35,908 nt of DNA. It comes from Bacteroidota bacterium. Its GTDB lineage: Bacteria; Bacteroidota; Bacteroidia; UKL13-3. Below the pieces are notes generated by a model, which worked only from the letters and a program-made list of their open reading frames with translations, had not been told where the DNA came from and ran no database searches. The first letter of the stretch is position 1. Every line of letters begins with the position of its first letter. Of this stretch, positions 33,127-35,908 are shown piece by piece. The stretch is from the NCBI GenBank assembly GCA_947485745.1, contig CANKQY010000019.1, forward strand, positions 1 through 35,908. Reading direction: 5' to 3'. The translations under genes and the position numbers were made by a program.

Positions 33127-35151
33127 TTATTTCTTAAGCTTCAAAAGCAGGTCTGTTAAGTCGTAGCTTACGCCAATATGTTGTTGAAAAAACATGTCTG
33201 GCAATAAATTATTTGTACGTATAATGTTTGAGTTATATCTAGGAAAAGCTCTTTCAAAAACAACAGGCTTGCCTGTTGTCAGGTCTATTGGCATTTCAAC
33301 ATCTCCAACATTTGCTTTCCATTTATCGTAATTTCCCCCATAGGTATATCCTTGTCCATAGTCGTCGAGGTAATCCGACATTGAAAGGACCGTTTTAACT
33401 TCATATCTGAACCTAAACTTTTTATATACATAGGCTAATTGAAATGAAACATTAAAATTGATGGTATAGGCGCCATATCCCTTTTTGCTGCTTAAGAAGT
33501 TCTGACCCTCCATTCCAAGTGGGCGCAGGGCGATGAATTTTGCTGTATCTTTACTTTGATTATAAACTAGGCATCTGTATGGATCAAAGCGCATAAAACC
33601 TACGCCAAAACCTACTGCAGGTATCCAATGGCCCACACCATCTTTTTTATTAGCCAATAGATAATCGTGTTTTGGGGCAAAATAATAAATGGCATCAAAA
33701 TCTAAGATGTACATTTTAGTTTTAAAATTGGATTCCCAACTTCGACGTTGTTTTATAACGCCATTATTTGTAGCATAAGTTGGGGCACTCTGCCAAACCT
33801 GAAGCGCCGCTGTTGGGTTGTGCATACCAATATTGGTTCTGTAGAAAGTTCCTCTATAACTCCAATTTCTTTTGCGGTTATACTGTACATATAAACCACC
33901 AGACCAATCATATGAACCTGGTATTCCAAACTTGTGACGTAAGTCGCCAACATAAAATGCTAGGCCACCCCAAACACCCGCCTCGTAGCTCGGTACAAAA
34001 GGAACTCCGGGGTTAATTAACAGCGAATCGATATTCACTATTTTTGGTGCCTTTAATTTTGCTTGAGAGATAGAATCCTGCTCGGCTTGCAATGCTGGCA
34101 ATTCAATTTGTAATCCCAAACTTGTAACTATGCTTTTGGCAATTCCATCTGAGTAAAAAATCTCTAGCGAATCATTTTGGATTCTTTGTGTATAGGGTAA
34201 TTTATTGCCTGCCGAATCTTGCACAGCAGCAATTTTGCAACCTTTTGCTGATTTTAATAAAATGGTGCCACTTAAATGAGTGAGGTCTTGCACAAAGCAG
34301 TTATCTCCAGGCCATTGATTTAAATTCTTAACCTCACCTTTTATTAATGGTAACCTTGGATCGGCGTAATAATCATATACGGGCCTGTTAGTATTGGAAG
34401 TGTAAAGCCCTTCTGTTAAAACGTTTTCGGCATTACCGCTAACCGACAAACCTATAGGTGAATTGGAGGCGAAATTTCTATTAAAAGCTAAATGACCAAT
34501 TTGAAGGTTTTGTTCAAAAAAAGGCTTTGCAATATTTAAATGTAAAACACCTAATGAGGTATCGTTTCCAAACACCTTATTGTCTTCAAATGTTAGATAA
34601 TCTAATTGGTATTTTATGCCCGACCCACCAGCATTGTCGATAATAATACCCGATTTGTTGTTGTAAAAACTGCTATTGGTTAATTTAAACGAGATTGGTT
34701 TTTCATTTAAATTACTCATAGGGCTAGCCACAAAAAGCACCGACTCATTATACGCTGATTTGCTGATAGTAATATTGTCGAAAACCACATTTTCTCTCGA
34801 CCAAAAAGGCTCAAAACTTATTGGCTGCATGAGGCCTGAAAAGCTTGCATTTGATATGTATATTGAACTTTTTTCATCAATCCCATTAATAACTATGCCG
34901 GCTCCAGGATCGTTTGTATTTTCAGAGATAAAACTGACAGGTTGTTCTTTTGTTCCACCTACGAATAGGCCACCTTCTATCCAAATTCTGGCTCCAGCTT
35001 TAAAAACAACTACTGTTCCTGCCTTAATTTTATATTCTTCACCTTTTGCCACCTTTAATACTTGGCTAATTTGTAGCGTATCTTGGGCCGTGGTTCCTTT
35101 CACAAGAAACAAAAGCAAAAAGCTTAATACTATTTTAGATATGATTTTCAT
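33127..35151 (-). CDS. Secreted beta-helix plus outer-membrane barrel-like protein, 674 aa
   Basis: A signal peptide (MKIISKIVLSFLLLFLVKGTTA, then Q) is followed by a parallel beta-helix-like region to about residue 330 (TVVVFKAGARIWIEGGLFVG, SIYISNASFSGL, FKLTNSSFYNNKSGIIIDNA). The C-terminal 280 residues resemble an outer-membrane beta-barrel of the DUF6089 type (GVWGGLAFYVGDLRHKF … SGGLYVQYN … RWSYRGTFYR-like strands … FRYEVKTVLSMSDYLDDYGQG). There is no T9SS tail, consistent with direct insertion in the outer membrane. ATG 35151 follows the stop of the upstream gene by two bases, so the pair is translationally coupled. The fused architecture suggests a surface-exposed solenoid anchored by its own barrel; the function is not known. 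Confidence 0.65.
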   Translation of the reverse strand: MKIISKIVLSFLLLFLVKGTTAQDTLQISQVLKVAKGEEYKIKAGTVVVFKAGARIWIEGGLFVGGTKEQPVSFISENTNDPGAGIVINGIDEKSSIYISNASFSGLMQPISFEPFWSRENVVFDNITISKSAYNESVLFVASPMSNLNEKPISFKLTNSSFYNNKSGIIIDNAGGSGIKYQLDYLTFEDNKVFGNDTSLGVLHLNIAKPFFEQNLQIGHLAFNRNFASNSPIGLSVSGNAENVLTEGLYTSNTNRPVYDYYADPRLPLIKGEVKNLNQWPGDNCFVQDLTHLSGTILLKSAKGCKIAAVQDSAGNKLPYTQRIQNDSLEIFYSDGIAKSIVTSLGLQIELPALQAEQDSISQAKLKAPKIVNIDSLLINPGVPFVPSYEAGVWGGLAFYVGDLRHKFGIPGSYDWSGGLYVQYNRKRNWSYRGTFYRTNIGMHNPTAALQVWQSAPTYATNNGVIKQRRSWESNFKTKMYILDFDAIYYFAPKHDYLLANKKDGVGHWIPAVGFGVGFMRFDPYRCLVYNQSKDTAKFIALRPLGMEGQNFLSSKKGYGAYTINFNVSFQLAYVYKKFRFRYEVKTVLSMSDYLDDYGQGYTYGGNYDKWKANVGDVEMPIDLTTGKPVVFERAFPRYNSNIIRTNNLLPDMFFQQHIGVSYDLTDLLLKLKK

Positions 35152-35153
35152 GC

Positions 35154-35908
35154 TCAAATAAGTTGAATGATGATTGGTTTTTCAAATTTTCTACTTTCAT
35201 TCCCCGCCCTAACCGCTATATTATAAATAATAATATATTGAATTTGTGACATTGATTTTCCTGTTATATTTAGTTGGGTTCCGTTTACTTTTTCTATTTG
35301 AGTGTTGCTTCCTACCCATCTAACATCGAATGATTCTACTTCAAAAACACCCTCTTCAAAAGATGGATGTATGGCCTGAATTTCAATTTTCCCTTCGCGT
35401 TCAAGCCTCCTTTTACTGATACTTAATGAAGGCAAGTTCTTAACCTTAAAAATTGGATCAGGTAAGCTTTTTACAAATACAGAGTCTAAAAAGAGTGTTC
35501 CTTCAGCAGCGCTTATTTTAATGGTGCACCAGCCTTCTTTCTTAGGGTTAAAACTAAGCTTTCCGGTTTTAGTTTCCATGGTTGCCTCTGGGTCGGCCTC
35601 ACACATTAGCTTAGCAACTTGGTTAAACAAGGGAATTTTCTGTACGTAAGTAACTCCTGAATAACAAACTCTAAAGGGTAGCGCCTCTTTTTGTGGAAAG
35701 CCAGCTGGTAATACTTGAATCACCATTGTTTCGGTCTTAATTAAGCCCTTAACTTTAAGGGTATATAAACCTGCAACGCTTGGTTTAAAATTAAAACTGT
35801 TCCCATTTATTGTAAAATCTTTACTAGAAAACCCATCTCTATCTACAAACAGTTCTACAAGCTTATCGCCTCTGGTTGCCAGGTTTGCTAAATCACCTAC
35901 ACGCATTG
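35154..35908 (-). CDS. Protein with GldM C-terminal-like domains (partial, runs off the window)
   Basis: At least 250 residues are visible; the Met at the window edge is probably internal. Three Ig-like parts can be seen: FNFKPSVAGLYTLKVKGLI, a middle domain ending EGWCTIKISAAEGTLFL, and a final domain after VKSLPDPIFKVKNLPSLSIS then KRRLEREGKIEIQ. The VK-x-L-P-D-P hinge followed by SIS is what separates the last two domains of GldM, the periplasmic shaft of the T9SS/gliding motor. The GldM N-terminal membrane helix, if present, lies outside. It is probably a GldM-CTD protein rather than the core motor subunit, because GldL, GldN and GldK genes are not adjacent on the side I can see. Confidence 0.6.
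   Translation of the reverse strand, partial: MRVGDLANLATRGDKLVELFVDRDGFSSKDFTINGNSFNFKPSVAGLYTLKVKGLIKTETMVIQVLPAGFPQKEALPFRVCYSGVTYVQKIPLFNQVAKLMCEADPEATMETKTGKLSFNPKKEGWCTIKISAAEGTLFLDSVFVKSLPDPIFKVKNLPSLSISKRRLEREGKIEIQAIHPSFEEGVFEVESFDVRWVGSNTQIEKVNGTQLNITGKSMSQIQYIIIYNIAVRAGNESRKFEKPIIIQLI

Noticed and set aside
34676-35161. 161-aa plus-strand ORF opposite the beta-helix protein
   Set aside because: The opposite strand encodes a signal peptide and continuous beta-helix pattern; this frame has no domain or start signal.

Overview
The window looks like chromosome from a member of the Bacteroidota, probably an uncultured or little-studied lineage. The evidence is the combination of type IX secretion (T9SS) C-terminal sorting tails, a GldM-like C-terminal domain, PID-type microproteins, DUF2723 and PhoD families, AT-rich DNA, and repeated promoters of the Bacteroidota form TTG-N16..22-TAnnTTTG. 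I see no tRNA, rRNA, CRISPR array, intact insertion sequence, integrase or phage module.

Bases 1-11.9 kb are mostly housekeeping and envelope genes: a GT39-like membrane glycosyltransferase, a class III aminotransferase, a small conserved hypothetical, a secreted PhoD-like phosphatase, an HTH regulator, RlmB, a large DUF2723/GT117 membrane protein and a BaiN-type flavoprotein. Next comes a minus-strand group missed in part by the ORF track: a 54-aa ribbon-helix-helix protein, a 164-aa membrane protein and a possible small membrane ORF.

Bases 12-18.9 kb hold metG, followed by two REP-like hairpins (the metG stop codon lies inside the first), a T9SS-exported GH13 amylase, a bidirectional terminator, and metK. 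metK has a structured leader RNA that I read as a SAM-sensing riboswitch candidate, placed exactly downstream of a good promoter.

Bases 19-33 kb form a sensory and surface-protein island. It contains a 1193-aa REC-PAS-GAF hybrid kinase, a REC-kinase hybrid, a truncated REC relic and an AraC-type response regulator. Then comes a T9SS adhesin followed by three copies of a module: a T9SS tail (one intact and part of the adhesin, one 299-nt orphan, one decayed) followed by a 56-67 aa PID microprotein gene. A LytTR regulator follows, flanked by two colinear 326-aa kinase paralogs, one of which has lost its N-box Asn. The likely but unproven picture is two-component control of a duplicating surface-protein locus.

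Bases 33-35.9 kb hold a tightly coupled pair: a beta-helix plus outer-membrane barrel protein, and an upstream protein with a GldM C-terminal-like domain that runs off the window.
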